From assembly GCA_031279735.1 (NCBI GenBank), contig JAITHX010000129.1, forward strand, positions 1 through 6,705: a stretch of 6,705 nucleotides of DNA, given 5' to 3'. This DNA comes from Prevotellaceae bacterium. GTDB lineage: Bacteria; Bacteroidota; Bacteroidia; Bacteroidales; UBA932. Below, one piece after another: positions 6,096-6,705 of this stretch; the first letter of the stretch is position 1, and every line of letters begins with the position of its first letter. Under the pieces are notes generated by a model, which made no database searches, was not told the origin of the DNA, and saw nothing but the letters and a program-made list of their open reading frames with translations. The translations under genes were made by a program, and so were the position numbers.

Positions 6096-6705
6096 ATGGA
6101 TAAAAACACAGGTACCGGAATTTTATTGATAGTCCTGATAATAGGAGGCTACATGTGGTGGAACTTCAAAAACACCGAAGAATACCAATCAGTGCGCCGC
6201 AGGGTTCAGGATTCGATAAGTAAAATTGAAAAAACGCGCGAAGAATTCAACACACAAACAAAAATTTCCGATTCGATAAATCGGGAACGTCAGAAAGTCA
6301 TCGCCGCCGAAAACATGGGCAAAATGATGACCGCCTCGCTCGAAGGCACGGAAAGCGTTTACACGGTCGAAACCGAAAAATTGATTCTCGCCTTCTCGAA
6401 CAAGGGCGGAAAAATCAAGTCGGTAGAATTTAAGGATTATCATAACTACAGCGATTTCAAGAACAAAAGCGGAAATCCGATGAAACTCTTCTTCGGCGAC
6501 GACAATGACTTCTCGCTGGGTTTGTTCGCCAAATCGCAGATCATCAAAACTTCCGACTTCTATTTCAAAGCCGTTTCAGAAGAACGGAACCTGAAGGTGA
6601 CGGACGATTCGCTGAGGCTGCCCTTCCGCCTGTATGCCGATTCGGTTTCATACGTCGAATTTCTCTATACGCTCTACAAGGACAAGTACAAAGTGGGTTT
6701 CGACG
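6096..6705 (+). CDS. yidC: Membrane protein insertase YidC, 5' part only
   Basis: The first 203 codons of YidC; the frame is still open at the right edge. YidC is the inner-membrane insertase/chaperone that places membrane proteins in the bilayer, alone or with SecYEG. The visible part begins MDKNTGTG, followed by one transmembrane segment (about 8-22, ending in MWWN), then a charged helical linker (about 24-75) and the start of the large periplasmic domain. That domain shows the family pattern YTVETEKL and FSNKGGKIKSVEFKDY (100-115). The five-helix insertase core with its hydrophilic groove would lie beyond the window. The start is the ATG at 6096, which gives the expected short cytoplasmic N-terminus before the first membrane helix. 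Its position after pyrG agrees with the gene order I recall for Bacteroidales, which supports the assignment. Confidence 0.95.
   Translation, partial: MDKNTGTGILLIVLIIGGYMWWNFKNTEEYQSVRRRVQDSISKIEKTREEFNTQTKISDSINRERQKVIAAENMGKMMTASLEGTESVYTVETEKLILAFSNKGGKIKSVEFKDYHNYSDFKNKSGNPMKLFFGDDNDFSLGLFAKSQIIKTSDFYFKAVSEERNLKVTDDSLRLPFRLYADSVSYVEFLYTLYKDKYKVGFD

Overview
The window looks like a stretch of chromosome from a member of the Bacteroidota, most likely Bacteroidales. Four things point there. The one clear promoter has the Bacteroidetes-type -7 box (TAnnTTTG). None of the four visible gene starts has a Shine-Dalgarno sequence. The elongation factor fragment is of the second EF-G type known from Bacteroides. 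The pyrG-yidC pair and the multi-repeat DUF349 protein are also typical of the group. All five genes lie on the + strand and cover almost the whole window. Nothing indicates a mobile element, phage, CRISPR array, tRNA or rRNA.

Left part (1-2273): the 3' end of an EF-G paralogue (domains IV and V, cut by the window edge). After 29 bases comes a complete S41-family (C-terminal processing peptidase type) lipoprotein with a PDZ domain and an intact Ser/Lys catalytic dyad. The EF-G fragment carries a domain IV segment about 26 residues longer than in canonical EF-G. That matches the size of the EF-G2-specific region reported for the GTPase-silent EF-G2 of Bacteroides thetaiotaomicron, and it is the most interesting feature here.

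Middle (2274-2566): a 293-base AT-rich intergenic region, the only sizeable gap. It holds a 10-A homopolymer, two small hairpins and a good Bacteroidetes promoter (2480-2511) that appears to drive the right-hand genes.

Right part (2567-6705): a 619-residue DUF349 protein with five repeats spaced about 77 residues apart and a C-terminal coiled coil; CTP synthase (pyrG), starting only 2 bases after the DUF349 stop; and 41 bases later the first 203 codons of the inner-membrane insertase yidC, cut by the right edge. The tight packing suggests one transcript from the promoter at 2480-2511. PyrG makes CTP for RNA and for CDP-diacylglycerol (membrane lipid) synthesis, and YidC inserts proteins into that membrane, so the pair has a membrane and growth theme. 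The DUF349 protein has no established function; its tight link to pyrG is the main clue.

Overall this is mostly conserved housekeeping DNA. I see no clearly undescribed system. The items worth following are the EF-G2-type insertion, the DUF349-pyrG coupling and the intergenic region.
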